Of a DNA stretch of 64,000 bases, positions 1 through 12,139 are shown one piece after another. Positions within the stretch are counted from its first letter, which is position 1. The number at the start of each line of letters is the position of its first letter. The position numbers and the translations under genes were made by a program. The stretch comes from Setophaga petechia (lineage: Eukaryota; Chordata; Aves; Passeriformes; Parulidae), in NCBI GenBank assembly GCA_024362935.1, contig JANCRA010000061.1, positions 2,418,001 through 2,482,000 of the forward strand. The letters run 5' to 3'. The notes beneath the pieces are model-generated. The model did no database searches. It was given only the letters and a program-made list of their open reading frames with translations, and was not told the origin of the DNA.

Positions 1-826
1 TGAGTGCCATCCTGATGAGGCCTCTATCAGAGCTGCTCTGAAGGACACTTCCTGCTCTGCTGAATCTCAGCTGATGCTCTAGACAGTGGCATTACTCCCT
101 TGGCCATTTAGCCAGCAGTCGTCCGAATGAACTCCTTCTGGCTTCTTCCAGGAGACCTTGGTTCTTGAGGTGTTTTTGCTGGTGAACATGGTCACTCACA
201 TAGATTTGGAACACAAGCTACAAACTGTCTGCATCCCTTGTGAATCTGCTCCTGTCCTTTTCTTTACTTTCTTCCCAGTCGATGACTCCTGGCTGACGAG
301 GACAAGCTGTAGTCTCTGACTGCTTTGTTCTGTTTGACTTGAGGTGGAAGTGTCGCCATCCTACCTGGCAGCCTGCAAAGGCTTCCAGCAAATGACGGGC
401 AACCAAGAGCCCCGAGGCTGGCATGAGGCCCAGGAACTGAGCCATCCAGAGATGCTGCAGGATGAGCATGTCTCGAGGAAGGTGCAGAAAAAATGAATTT
501 TTTGGCAGGGGACAGAACATTAGAATGAGGAACTGCAAATGTATCTGCAGACCTAAGTGGGGGAAAGAAGTCTTTGGGAGCAAGTGAAGTGATTGTTTCT
601 ATAGTCATCCTTTAGAACAAGAAACTGTCTATGAGCTTGAGTAAAACCAGCCTTTGGTTTTGACCATTTGGTTTCGCAAGTGGACATCCAAAGCAGTCCA
701 CTTGAAGAGTTCTGCATGTGGCCGACCACAGCTTCAGGCAGGCTTGCATTTCAAATGGCAATCTCTCTTGCATTTCAGGGCAATCTCTGCCACATCTTCC
801 TGACTTAAACTCATTTCTTGTCTCAG
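1..826. other. non-coding stretch before the first PAK-like exon
   Basis: No exon could be supported here. The following exon begins at an acceptor ending at 826, so this is most simply intron of the PAK-like gene. The PAK exon that should come before it, encoding the acidic and PPxVxAPxPEH segment, was searched for and not found; it presumably lies to the left of the window. Confidence 0.4.
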
Positions 827-992
827 ATGTACACCGACTCTGACACTGAAGCTGCTACAGCAGCAGCGCCGTCCCAAGGAGCCTTTTCTCCCCAGCCGAA
901 GACGTGGAGCCTGAGCACTTGGTTCACCTCCCCTGCTGACCCAGCTGCTGCTCAGCAACAGGAGATGGTGGGTGACTCCCTGGAGCAACAGA
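827..992 (+). CDS. PAK-like exon: linker before the kinase domain
   Basis: The acceptor is tctcag and the donor gtacgt; the exon is 166 bp, phase 0 in and phase 1 out. Its first residues, MYTDSD, sit where PAKs have a Tyr-Thr-Arg segment directly after the acidic, proline-rich PIX-binding region. The rest is Ser/Ala/Pro/Gln-rich and poorly conserved, as in PAK linkers. The ATG is internal to an exon and should not be read as the start codon, since an upstream exon is expected. Confidence 0.6.
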
Positions 993-3900
993 GTACGTCT
1001 GGTATCTTTCTTATCTGAGGGACAGTGTATTGTGTGCAGTGTCAGCATAGCTGTACCAAAGGGTTCTCCTCAGTTTAGTGTCACAGAAATGCTGGCAGTG
1101 CTCTGAGGCAGCAAGAGAGAGCTCTGGGAGTTCCTGCTGCCTCTGAGGGCAGCTTAGACTGGCCAGATCTTGCCTGGGCTTCTGTCTCTGCTGAAGGCAG
1201 AAGCAGGGATTGTTCTTGGATCAGCAGAAGGCTGCGACTGCTTGAGTCCTAAGCACTGGCAGAAGCCCTGCTCAGATGAGTCTCTAGGAGAACATGTCAG
1301 GTCCTTTGTGATTCTGCAGCACAAGCCAATGAATCTGCTTCTTGCCCTTAACAGCTGCCAGTGCTGTGCTCTCAGATAAGACCTGCTGGGGCTGAGACCA
1401 GAGCCCAGTGGATTCTGTGTCTACCATCACCTGTTGGGACAAAAAGGGCACTGATCTGCACCTTGGTGTGGCTGATCTCAAAGCCCATCCTGTTGTGTCC
1501 TGAATGGGGGCAACAGCTTGTACGGGGCTCAGGCTCACTCTGGCTTCTTCCAGTCAGTGCCTGTCAGTGGTCATGCTTGGGCTTTGCCAGCCTTGTTGTG
1601 GTCGCTGCTCTGCCCCTGAGGGCTGGAGGGACTGCAGAGACTGGAGCCTTCTTTAGCTGGGAGGGTCCCGCTGCTGCCCGGCTGCTGCAGCACGGAGCTG
1701 CCTGAGGCAGCAGCCCCTTCTCTGGGCCAGCTTCTGCATCGCATGGCCTGGACTCACAAAAGGGTCACCATCTCCTCTGGGCAGCTCTCTGTGTCACAGG
1801 GGTGCCTGAGGAGCACTGCTGTCCTCTGTGCCTGTGCCCGCCATGCTGAGTTGGGAAGATGGGGACGTGTGCGGTGCCGAGAGGGTGAGTGCACTGGGAG
1901 CGACTGATCCGCGCTGTCAGGGTGAAGCGAAGCGGAGTGGTTCTTCACGCGGGGCGCAGGCAAGGGCGTCTTTGAGCTCAGCCTGCACATAAAGGGTGAG
2001 GATCCTGATGCTGAAAGCCCCGTTGGGATTGGTTCTAGCATGAGCTGCTCTGGTTTACAAACGCAGAGGCATTCTTCTGGCAAACTGCTGCAAGGTAGAA
2101 AAGATGGGAACACTTGGCAATATTCCTCCTGTTCTGAACTTGACATCTGTTCAGAGGAATTGATTCTAGATGTTCAGGTGCATTTAATCTTAGCAAGTAG
2201 GAAACCTTTTATAAATCTCACAGTGTTTATTCCCAAGAAAACAAAGGCACTGTTAGTTCCAGCTCTCCTTAATGTTTCTAGATGACAAACTTACTTGCCT
2301 TGGTAGGTATTCTCTTCTGGTCTCAGTCTCCTCTGAATGTACCTCCCTGTGCTTCCCCGTGTGTCTGCTGTCAAGAGGTCTCTCACTTCAAAGGATGCTA
2401 GAAATCAGTCTCTGTGACAGCCATTGTGCTGTGGACCTGCTGTTCTTTTCTTGTTGTTCCACTTCCTGTTCTTGTTGTTAGCCAGCTGTCACAAAAGGGA
2501 GGGCTCAGAGCCCCAGACAGGGAGCTGCCTTTTGTATCTCCTAGAAGGTAGGATCTCTGCTTTAAAGTGAACATCTTGCATTTTGTTTCCCTCAGGGAGA
2601 ACGGTGAGGATGAAAAATCCTATTATAAAATACATCGAACTGGAAAATATTGGCAGTGGGTGAGTCCAAACAATGTTAATTTTACAAAACTATGCATCAG
2701 GTGTTTTGCTGGTGGAATAGGTATCAAGTGTGAAATCAGACAAGCTGCAACTGTGTTCAGGCACTGGGCTTATATTGTCAGTGCTGATCAGAATTTCTAA
2801 GTGTGCTCAGAAGGCATTGTCAAAGACATCTCCATGTTTTCAGTGTCCTGCAGGTTTTAGGCATTTACAACACAGATCTCCTGAGTGGGCTGGCTTTCAC
2901 TGCAAGATCTAAATGGCTTCTCCTTTCTCGGCTTCTCTTTTGTTTCTAGGACTTTTGAAGATGTTTGTAAAGCGCTCAACACTGCCACAGGAGGAGAGGT
3001 AAATGTCAACAGCCCCTGCAGACTGTGCTGCAGTTGAGGGCTTTCCCCTGTGGTGTGAGCTGTGTCGGAGCTCTGGGCAGAGCTGTGCTGAAAAGGCACA
3101 AGAAGCACAGACTTGTGCCAGCCTGCAAAATGCATTTGGGACTTTGTCCTCCTCAGCTGCTGGAAGGAAGGCACGGAGGGCAGCAGTTCCTTTCAGACAA
3201 GGACGCGCTCACTCACTCTCCATTGCTAAAACAAAAGCGGTGCCTCACAGCTCTTTGCGGCTACAGCTTCAGAGTCCTGAATTCTCATTTCTGGCTGCCA
3301 GCAAATCCATCTGAAAGTTACTGGTAGCTCCTTAGCCACCTGCAGTGCTGCACTTGGGAACTGCACATAGGGAGAGATCTGGAGGGCGTCCCTTAAAAGC
3401 CCGAAGCCCTGCCCCATAGCCCAAGATGTATCCACAGGGTATTAAGGCATGGATTACTTCTTCTGATTCCCAAATAAAGCAGCAGAGATTGTGGTCAGAG
3501 CTTTGTGGGTGATAACTGAGACATAATTGTTACCAAGTGGTCAAGGCAAAATGTCAGTGGCCCCACATGTGCTGTAACTGGCCCCCAAGGGAGCAGAGAA
3601 ATGGGCTGTTGGAACATCTGTTCCCATTCTGATGTACAATCACAAGACAGTTGGCACTGTTTGGCTGTGTCATTCCAAAATCATTCTCTCCATGTGAGAA
3701 ATTGTTCTCATGCCACTAGCTTTTAATTTACTGATTTTCAACATCATTTTAGGTGGCCATAAAGAAAATAAATCTTCAAGGACTGATCAGAAAGGAAGGA
3801 ACCTTTAATGAACTCATGGTCATGAAAATTAATAAGCACCAAAATATTCTGAATTATTTAAAGAGGTGAGTGGTTGTTATTTTATCCCAGCAATGTTTGT

Positions 3901-6900
3901 TTACATGCTGCAAGCATGCAAAATTAAAAACCCACTTTGGTCACTGGCAGAAAATAGAGCTGAAAATTATTAGTTAATTATTATTTCTCCTTATCGCCAA
4001 TGGATGGGAAGAGAGTGCATTTTGTCTGCATTAATCCACCTGACAAATGCAGTTTGAAAATTTTTCAAAAACCTGGATCAGCCCTATTTTACTAATTCAA
4101 TACCCTCGAAGTTCACTGCCTCAACATTGTTTTGAGGCTTGATTTTTTCAAATTTTTCTCAGCACCTTTTAAGTTCTGATAAACCATCCTAGAGAGGATT
4201 TCCCTTGGATTGTTGTGCCTTTTCCATTACTGTGTATGCCAGGACAAATAGGTGTTTATTTCCAGAAACACCATGCATGACAGGTTTTTTATCTGGGCTG
4301 TTACTAAACTGCACTTTTCACTTGCTCCCATCTAAGACATCTCCTTTTCCACATCTGTGCCTTTCTCCTTGAAACTGCACAGATTGCAAACAATTCACAG
4401 CCAAGAGGGAACGTCTATTCCTTTTATTCTGTCCTCATCACAAAGGCACCCAGAAACAATCGTTGCTGTTTCCAAACTGCAACCTCGCCATGCATGTTTA
4501 TCTCCACACCCTTGTTTTCTTCCTTCAGCTACCTTGTAAATAGGCAGCTCTGGCTGATTATGGAGTACATGGACGGAGGCACTCTGAGTGATGTCATCAA
4601 TGAGACTCACGTGTCTGAAGGAGAGATTGCAACCATCAGTCAGGAGGTCAGGGATCCCCCCTGTGCTTCAGAGGGCTTGGGCAGGATTGTCTGGGAAACA
4701 GGGGTTTGGAACTGGAGTGATTTCCTGTGCCAAGCTGTGTTTCTGTGTTGCTGGTATGCTATGGGCAAGCAAAAGCATCTCATGTGAAATGCCTGCCACT
4801 GCCCCTGCACTCACTGTACTCTGTTCCTGTACTCTTACCTTCTTCTGTTGTATTCTCACTCTTTCTCTTGTATTTGTATTTGCTGTTCTCCACCTTGCCT
4901 CTCTAAACATTTATCTCAAGGCTGTCTGCACTGCATTTCTTGCTTGTAAAAGTAAAGGTGCTGGTGGCAGGATTTGAAATGATCAGCAAAGAAAGAGACT
5001 TATTTCTCACAGTCCTTAACAGAAAAGGACAGTACTCACACAAAACAGTGTTTGCCTCAGGAAGGTGACTGATGTGATACTTCCAAGTCTGTGCTGACGC
5101 CAGCAAGAAAACTTTTGTCATGCAGCCTCCCACCCAAAAGTGATCTGCTTCGTACCAGAGGGAAGGACCTTTTCTTTCTTGGCAAACCCTTGTTTGGAGA
5201 GGGCACGTCCACTGCAGCAGGAGTCATCCTGGCTGGTTTGCAGGGCACACTCTACAAGAGCAGGTGCTGCTGCTCTTTCAAAAGCTGACGTGCCTTTCCT
5301 CAGAAAGGTCCTGCTCTGCAAGTGTTGGAGCAGCCAGCTCTTCCTCTCAGTGGCCATTACTGTTCTGCCATTACTCCCCATTCCCCTGGGGAGGAGGGAC
5401 TCTTTTAGATTGTTTGTTTCCTTTCTTGTGTGATGAAATCACATCACTCATTTTTGCCCTCCTCTTTCTGCTTTCTTGCTCAGTGCCTGCAAAGACTTGG
5501 TTTTCTTCACTTGAACGACATGATCCACCGAGATCTGAAGAGCGACAACATCCTTGTCAAAACCGACGGCTCTGTCAAGCTGGGTCAGTATATTCTTGGT
5601 CAGGTGCAGTGTTCCAGGGATGTGGGTGTGGGGCTGCTTTGAGTGACAGCCAGCTCCCCAAAAATGGTGCTGGTGGCAGTCAGGGACACCCATTGTGAGC
5701 TGATGACATGGTTGCAACATGCACAGAGGTATGACAAGGAACCACAAGCAGTCAAGAGTGGTGTTGGTCTGTGTGTGTCCCCTTCCAGAGGAAGGGAATT
5801 ACAAGTCTAAAGCTTCAGGAAAATAAAGGCCACTGCTGGAGGTAGTGTAAAAAATGAGGGCTTTTTTGGAAGTGGCCAATTCCATATTTTCTTGGCTAAA
5901 ACCCTGAGGAAATAGAGCAGGGACTGATTTTCAACAGATGACATAGTGCATTCTTAGCCTGGGAGTAGGGAATTCTTTTTGCTTGGTTTCCTAATTGGAG
6001 TTGGCTTTCATGGTTTGTTGTTTTCTCCACAGCTGACTTGGACCTCTTTACTCAGCTCACCTCTGAGCAGAGTAGACAGAGCTCCATGGCTGGCACTTCT
6101 GGGTGGATGGCACCTGAAGTGGTGACAGGACAACCATATGGCCCCAAAGTGGACATATGGTCTTTGGGAATTGTGGGCATCGAAATGGTGGAACGAGAAG
6201 TTCCTTACTGGAATGCAACTTCTGTCTTGGTAAGCTACAAATACTCACTGATCCCACTGTCTTTCTCACCTGTCCCATGTTCTGTGTGCCATTGGACAAA
6301 ATCCCATTGCCATCTGCTGGCACCACTTCCACCGAGGTCCCCTTCTAAAAATGTCCCTGCAGCACATCAGCATCTGCTGTAGATTTGATTGCATCAGAAG
6401 GAAAGTGGCAGTTCAGAAACCTAACCAGTTCAGAAACCTAACCAGTTTAGAAACCTAACCAGTTCAGAAAGTTGCCATTTTGGCCTCCAACCATGCCTGA
6501 TATTTCTCATTTGCTTTTTGAACCATATTTGAGCTCTGTCTCTAAAGGACAGGAATTTTTCAGTGGAATGACTGGATGTGTGATAAATATGCTTCAAAAT
6601 GGAGGTTGAGTCTTCCCAGTTTCAGTTTTATAGAAAAAGAAAAAGTGAAAAAAAAACCAACCACTAAAGCAGTGCCAAAGTAGTTCTGCTTTCTTTTTTT
6701 TTTTTTTTTTTGAACCACAGTACATCAATTTTCCTCCATACTGTGGCATCTTTTCCAAATCCTGTGGGTCTTAAAAACTTTCAGGTTTTCAAGTCATCTG
6801 TACACTGTTCAGTCATGTGTGTGGATGACCAAGTTTCTGTGGTTCAGGATGCATTTTTCTGCAACCGCAGTTAGAATTGTAAGCCAAACTCTTGGCTGTT

Positions 6901-9387
6901 TCTTGGTACTTTAACAAGTTGATGATCTTGCAGGCGGGTGCCTGGGCTGGGATCCAACCTGGGCAGTTGACACCGGTGCTGTGTTTCTTTACCGCAGGAG
7001 CAGGGCCATCCCTGGCCTGCACAGTTCTAATGACAGTGAGAACTCCAGCTCCCCACCATGGCCAGTGGCTGAGTACAGCTTCAGAGGCACAGGATAAAAC
7101 CCCCTTTGTGACCTCTGGTGGTGTGGGAAAAGGAAAGAAAGCTGTCCTAGTTATTTATACTCAGGGGGAGTGTGTTTATCTGGGTTGAAGAGGATAATAA
7201 CAAAGCCTCTTTGGTCACTGTCTATTTCAGTGCCACCAGCACAGAGCTGTTAGTATTGTGATGGGCATTTTTATGGAGACCAGGCCGCAGGCTGGGGTCA
7301 TGGAGATCATGCCAAACCTCCCATTTCTTACCCGACACTTTCTGCGATGGGCACACCTTTAATGCATTGACTTGAGTATCCAAATGAGCAGAGGGTGACC
7401 AAAGGGATAACGGTTCTTCTTCTGATTTGATCATGAAAAGGTTTCCTTTTGTCACATAAAGAAGCTAAAACTTGGAGCCCAGAGACAGAGCTGCAGGTGG
7501 CTTCTGTGCACCCAAGCAGGTATTTTCATCTCAATATATTTGTGCATGCATCCTAATGTGTCTGTGTTGAATATTAGATTCTAAATGTTTGTTTCCTTAC
7601 CTGAGGAATACCTGGTCGATTTCCTTTCTTTCCTTCAATTACCACTGTTTTCTAGAAGAGGATACAAAGCTCGATGCGTTTTGTTTTATGGCAGCTGTGC
7701 TTAAGAGACCAACAAGCACTGCAGAGATGCCTTTCATGTACTAATCCTTTGAAATAGTAGACTTAGTATAGCAAAGTCCCTCTTCCAAAAACTCTCTCAA
7801 GCTGGTGTGAATCCTCAGGGAAGGAAATGTGCTTTTGCTGATGTAGTTCCCACTAACTAGGTCAGTCAATGAAATCAGCTGTCAAGGCAAGATCTGTGGG
7901 ATGTTGGAAAAGCTGTGGCTGTATCAGGGTTTGGGTTTTTGGTTGGTAAAGGAAAGTCATCTCTGGGTCTCTGCCAGGGCAGAAACTGCCACTGCAGAGT
8001 GGGGCTTAAACAAAGGGATCTGGGAGAGCAGTTACAGATGGGAAAGAAGCAGGTGAAGCCTGGTGTCTCCTTTTTCCCCAGCCTCAACTCCTGATAGCCA
8101 TACGAGAGACACCAAAGCTTCAGCAGCCCAACCTATTTTCACCTTGCCTGCGTCACTTCCTGAGCTGCTGCCTGCAGAGAGATGAGAAGCAACGCTGGTC
8201 CTGCAGGTAAAATGAAGGGGCTGCAGGTGAAACAGGCTCTGAGGGATGGGCTCCTCCTCCACTCAAGTCCAAGGCATCAGATGAGCCCCCTTCCTCCTCA
8301 CCTCCACTCTTGCTGCTCTTCTAATTAAAACAGTGGGGAATCCTAGACTGGGCTGGGCTGGCAGGGTCCTGTAAAGGTCCTCTGGTGCAAGTGTCCTGCA
8401 ATGAGCAGGGACATCTTTATAGAGATCAGATTGCTCAGAGCCCCTTCCCACCTGCCCTGGAATGGTTGCGCCATCCCTGCCCAGGGACGGGGCACCTACT
8501 AGCTCTAAGGTCAACCTGTGCCAGGGTTGCACCATGCTCCAAGTAAACGAGATCTTCCTTAGACCTTATCTGACTCAATCCCCATTATATATTATAAATA
8601 CTATCCCATGTCCTGTTGCAACTGACCCTGTTAAAAAAGGTGTCTCTTACTTCCTGAGAATCCCCTTTGAAATACTGGAACTTAGCAATGAAGTCTCCCT
8701 GAGGCCTGTTCTCCTCCAGGCTGAATAACTCCAGGTCTCTCAGTCTGTCCTCAGAGGAGACGTGTTCTGTCCTCTGACTGTTTCTGTCGCCCTCTTTTGT
8801 AATTTGGTGGAGTGTTCAGTTTTATCTAATGGCAAAAGAATGGAAATAGAGCAATGCAGGGTACAGAGACATGAAATGGTGGTGAGGGAACCCAAGGAAG
8901 CCAATCCCAGCCTAGGGGTCAGAGATTTGGCTGTGGGCAGGAGGGACTGTGGGGGGCTCACTGTGAGCCTCAGAGGGGCCCTGGTTTGTGGCCCCCAGCC
9001 CACCCTTAGAGGTTTCTGCCACGCAAACAGGGACAGCTGGGAGGGACTTGTCCCAGCCCCATCTGCTGCCTGGTACGCTCAAGGAGACGAGAACTGCGCC
9101 AGGGTTACTGCCAGGTTGTGTGGCAGAGAGGGAACTGCAGGACCCAGTGCCAATGGGCTGGCCCTGCTGGGAAGGAAGGTGCCATCCAGCACATGAGGGG
9201 CAGGGCATGGAAAGGTAGACACTGCTGTGTCTCCCTGTGGGAATCAGCACAGTGCCTGTCTTGCAAAGGCAGGGACTTACGTGAGGCTTTGGAGTTTCCT
9301 GAAAAGAAGAAACTCAGAGGACAGAAAGCACCATTTCTAGAGCATTGGCAGGGCAACAGCCTCAGCAAGATGAAGACATCTGGATAA
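827..9387 (+). CDS. PAK-like serine/threonine kinase gene, nine exons, 5' end outside the window
   Basis: Exons are 827-992, 2596-2659, 2950-2998, 3753-3865, 4529-4646, 5484-5583, 6033-6229, 8082-8206 and probably 9318-9387. Each has AG/GT borders, and the phases join into one open frame of about 330 codons. The product aligns through the whole kinase domain with p21-activated kinases: glycine loop GSGTFEDV, VAIKK with the ATP-binding lysine, HRDLKSDN catalytic loop and WMAPEVV in the activation segment. PAKs act below Rac/Cdc42 on cytoskeletal signalling. Oddities: the DFG motif reads DLD, the third loop glycine is lost, and the activation-loop threonine is serine. The metal-binding Asp, the Lys and the HRD Asp are kept, so activity is undecided. 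The intact frame and splice sites argue against an old pseudogene. I recall PAK3-like copies as amplified in songbirds; which PAK is the parent cannot be told. Confidence 0.75.
2596..2998 (+). CDS. PAK-like exons: start of kinase domain and glycine-rich loop
   Basis: Two exons, 2596-2659 and 2950-2998, with their intron. The frame dictated by the preceding phase-1 exon gives [11 protein letters not shown], then [17 protein letters not shown]. This matches the PAK kinase start, with the loop read as GxGxFxxV. A longer open frame over the first exon is a decoy because it does not fit the splice phase. Donors are gtgagt and gtaaat. Confidence 0.7.
3753..3865 (+). CDS. PAK-like exon: VAIK lysine and helix C
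   Basis: The exon is 113 bp, acceptor tttag, donor gtgagt, phase 0 in and phase 2 out. It encodes VAIKKINLQ, with the ATP-anchoring lysine, and then the helix-C segment ending NILNYLK. The helix-C glutamate is present in FNELMVM. It is too short to appear as an independent open frame. Confidence 0.75.
4529..4646 (+). CDS. PAK-like exon: hinge region
   Basis: The exon is 118 bp, acceptor ccttcag, donor gtcagg. It encodes the fifth strand and hinge ([16 protein letters not shown]) and the start of helix E. It is the exon that recurs in decayed form at 25169-25286, with exactly the same length. Confidence 0.78.
5484..5583 (+). CDS. PAK-like exon: catalytic loop
   Basis: The exon is 100 bp, acceptor gctcag, donor gtcagt, phase 0 in and phase 1 out. 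It encodes the end of helix E and the catalytic loop [13 protein letters not shown], with the catalytic Asp and the metal-binding Asn intact. It ends at the VKL before the DFG position. Confidence 0.78.
6033..6229 (+). CDS. PAK-like exon: activation segment with DLD instead of DFG
   Basis: The exon is 197 bp, acceptor ccacag, donor gtaagc. The DFG site reads ADLDLF: Asp kept, Phe to Leu, Gly to Asp. The activation loop reads [15 protein letters not shown], so the PAK phosphothreonine is Ser and the Pro-Tyr before Trp is Ser-Gly. [12 protein letters not shown] follows unchanged from the family pattern. Confidence 0.78.
6416..6478 (+). repeat. three-copy tandem repeat of about 20 bp in a PAK-like intron
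   Basis: The unit ttcagaaacctaaccag(t) is repeated three times, with one T/C change among copies, followed by a partial unit. It lies in the intron after the activation-segment exon. Confidence 0.8.
8082..8206 (+). CDS. PAK-like exon: C-lobe
   Basis: The exon is 125 bp, acceptor tccccag, donor gtaaaa, phase 0 in and phase 2 out. [18 protein letters not shown] and then LRHFLSCCL match the PAK C-lobe segment with its LIATNGTPELQ and DFLNRCL motifs. It is more diverged than the earlier exons; the invariant C-lobe arginine may be the Arg in EKQRW. An overlapping minus-strand open frame is a shadow. Confidence 0.65.
8335..8805 (-). mobile_element. CR1 LINE fragment, 3' part, in the last PAK-like intron
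   Basis: Read on the minus strand this matches the 3' untranslated part of chicken-repeat-1. On the plus strand the recognisable blocks are gggaatcctagactgggctg, gagcagggacatcttta, attgctcagagcccc and ctccaggctgaataactcc. CR1 is the dominant bird non-LTR retroposon and is typically 5'-truncated, as here. The exact left edge was set from the tail-side motif. Confidence 0.8.
9318..9387 (+). CDS. possible terminal PAK-like exon
   Basis: After an actcag acceptor, 70 bp continue the frame (phase 2 in) to a [19 protein letters not shown] lies where PAKs have the HPFLK and PLSSL motifs. The polypyrimidine tract is weak, the spacing is one residue short and only a few residues match, so this is the least certain exon. 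Confidence 0.4.
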
Positions 9388-9700
9388 ATGGATGAATAGG
9401 ATTCTGGGCCAGGTTTGCCTGTGATGGCAAAGTCCTGCACATAAAGATGGAGGTGTAGATGGTCCCATTGGTCCTCTTCCTGCATCCTTCTAGGAGCCAG
9501 AGGAATCTTGTGAAGCACTGATCTTGGAAAGTCATGGTTCATTGTTTTTTGTTGATTTGGTTTTTTTTCCCTTTGGGCAGCATCCATTTGTAACATTTGC
9601 TGAGCCTGCGTCCAGCCTGGTGCCACTGATTGTTTCAGTGAAGAAGAGGAAGGAGACAAGAATGTGACAATCACATCAGGACCATTTATTCATCAAGTAC
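9388..9700. other. no feature recognised
   Basis: Unique-looking sequence after the possible last kinase exon. Open frames here are short and show no family signature; it may hold the 3' UTR of the PAK-like gene. No AATAAA was identified. Confidence 0.3.
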
Positions 9701-9703
9701 TTT

Positions 9704-9778
9704 AGAGTAGGATTGTAGGTTAGGACTAGGATAAGGATTAGGATTAGGATTAAGATTAGGATTAGGATTAGGATTACA
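9704..9778 (+). repeat. degenerate TTAGGA hexamer array
   Basis: Runs of ggatta repeat about nine times with a few one-base variants, ending near 9778. It resembles, but is not, the vertebrate telomere repeat TTAGGG. On the other strand it produces an Asn-Pro repeat in an otherwise meaningless open frame. Confidence 0.8.
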
Positions 9779-12120
9779 GTAGGATTGTCTAATAGGACTG
9801 CAGAGTAGGATTGGAAATGAATAAAGTTTCTGAAACCACAACTCACCTTGAAGATTCCCTTCCTTCTCACTCTGTGAATAAACTCGAGAATTCCTTCTGA
9901 ATTGCCTGTTGTCTCCTAAAGGTGGAAAGTGACACAGTGTCTTTGGCATGGTGTGAAAGTGGGGAAGGATCTTCTTCATTCATCCTCCCAAGACCACACG
10001 GCCTTTGGAATATGGTCTGCTTTTGGCCAGCTTTGGTACTTCTATTTGAGGCAGAAAGGGCAATGGCATCTGAGGCAAAACCAAAAGAAGAATGAGGCAG
10101 CCCAAACATCTTGTGCAGATGCAGGCCTTCAGCTGTGACTGGAGAGCATTGGGGTTCCTGCCACTTGGATTTGGATCCCTAAGTGCAATGTCTTTGGTGG
10201 AAGGAAAGCCTTGCTCGAGTGAGAAAGCAGAAAAATCAGAGAGGGTGCTCGGGAAGGTCTCCTGTGGTGCAGAGCTGTCAGCGCCTGTGAGGTGAGAGCG
10301 CGTTCGGCCTTGGCCGGGCTGGAGCCCAGCAGAGCCCCGGCAGAGGCCGGAGCGGGCTGAGCCCCGGCAGAGGCAGGCTGCAAGGAGGCCCTTGGAGCTG
10401 CAAGAGGCAGCAGCCGGGCCCTGGGTGCCTGTTCCTGGCAGCGGGCAAATCCTCCGCTCTCAGAGCCCAGGTGGCAGCTGGCTGCTCCCGAGGGGAAGCG
10501 CAGCCGTGCTGGGCACAGCCCAGCCTGGAGGCATTGGCCGTCTGCAGTGTGCCCAGGAGCAGAGAGAGGCCAAGGGCAGCCGAGGGCCGCTGGGCTGGCT
10601 GAGGATTCCTTCTCTTCTGCCGGCTGCCCTGCAACTCCTGGCAAAGGTCGGCAGTGTGTGCAGCACTGCGGGCACTGGGGCAGGGAGCCGGGCTGGCTGG
10701 GCAGGCTGGAGCACAGGGCAGCCTCCTTCAGGCCCGGCACTTGTGCCAGGGGAAGCCAGGCCAGCGTGAGGCAGGGACAGCTTGGCAGGGCACATCTGCA
10801 GGAGCCAGCGCCTCACGCAGCTCTGGGAGGAAGCGCCTGCAATCCTGCAGTTCTGCACTGAGCCAGAGCAAAGGGGTGAGATGCAGAGTGTTTGGCAGGA
10901 ATATTCAGGCCCACCAGACCAGCCTGTTTTGTGCTCTCTGGCGCACAGCAAGCGCTGTGCAATGCAGCTCTGAGCTGCTGGGAGAGAGGGAGTCGGGGAT
11001 GTGCCTGAGGGTTTTGCTTGTGTAGTGAACTGATTTGGAAGGGAGGAGAATAATTTCAGTAGGCAATCTGTGTTTTCTTTATTCCTTTCTGAAAGACACA
11101 TACAATGTGGTTTCATTATACAAAAGCACAGCCTTTATTTTTTTTCTGCATTATAGTATGACAACTCAGGCAAGCCCTTCAAATCAGCAACTGAAGCAAT
11201 TCCCACCCAGTGAGAAAAAAACCCCCAACCACCCCATCTTTTTATTGTAGATCTTGACATTTTGGGCTGGTCCTGCAAAGGACAAAGCAGCTTTTAAGGT
11301 CTGAAACACCTTCTTGTCTTGTCAGCACGGACATAGATGCTTGAGCAGTTCTGGAATCAGGCTATGAGCTTGTTTGCTTTTTGCTTCTTGCGTTGTTGCC
11401 CCTCTGTGCAAATAACCCTGCGAGTTGGCTGAGCCTTGCTCACTCTGTCCGTCTCAGCGTCTCTGACAGAGGCAGCAGATGGAAGTCTCTTCTGCTGGAA
11501 AGGGAACCTATTTGCAATGGTGTAGTGATCCCAAAGTCCATACAGTACTGCACCAAAGGATTAGGCCCTTCACTCTTCAAAAGCTTGTTATTGGTCCTGC
11601 CTAAGGTGGTTCTACTGAGTATCAGCCAGGGCTCACACCTCTATTGCAAGGCTGTTCTTCTCAGTAATCATTGCTCAGCTCTGACTGACATATTGCTGAC
11701 TGGAGACCTGTCTCTTCCATATCCCCTATAAAAAGACCTTACCTTAGATTCTCAAATTTAGCATGCATGGGTCTGTGAAAAAAAAACTCCAGAAACCTTT
11801 AGGAAAATCAAGACATTAAAGCAGATTTCATTTATCAAACCCACAGCAACTGCATTAAAATGTGAGTCTATGAGCCTTTCTTCAAAATTTTCTTAATCAT
11901 AGCGCTAGAGTAATTTTTGAGAGATAAGTATGCTGCCCCTAACAAGTCCAGATTACTTGGCAAGGGGTAATTAGTCATCCATTAAGATTTCCAGCAGTTG
12001 CTTAGCATTTTATTCTGATAACTGATCCCTGGATATTGAACCAGCTTTTGATTTGTGTCTGCCCACTTCTTTTCCACATTTTGAGCCAAGAGCAATAGTA
12101 TCCTTGTGAGTGCATCTGAA
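9779..12120. other. 2.3 kb with no supported gene; GC-rich middle
   Basis: From about 10280 to 10860 the sequence is GC- and CAG-rich, with a partial duplication of a gagccccggcagaggc block (about 10334 and 10362). Overlapping open frames occur on both strands there, as expected from base composition, and none shows a family motif. The rest is AT-richer unique sequence without a recognisable gene. Confidence 0.35.
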
Positions 12121-12139
12121 CACATTTGACAGTGACACC

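Noticed and set aside
2567..2800. 77-codon frame over the glycine-loop exon
   Set aside because: Wrong frame: the preceding exon ends in phase 1, and only the other frame gives the PAK kinase start.
7196..7455. Possible exon after tatttcag near 7230
   Set aside because: Open frames on both strands are short, match neither PAK nor MROH, and the phase would break the kinase frame; the real next exon is at 8082.
9722..9778. Telomere repeat
   Set aside because: The unit is TTAGGA, not TTAGGG, and it is short and internal; recorded as a simple repeat instead.
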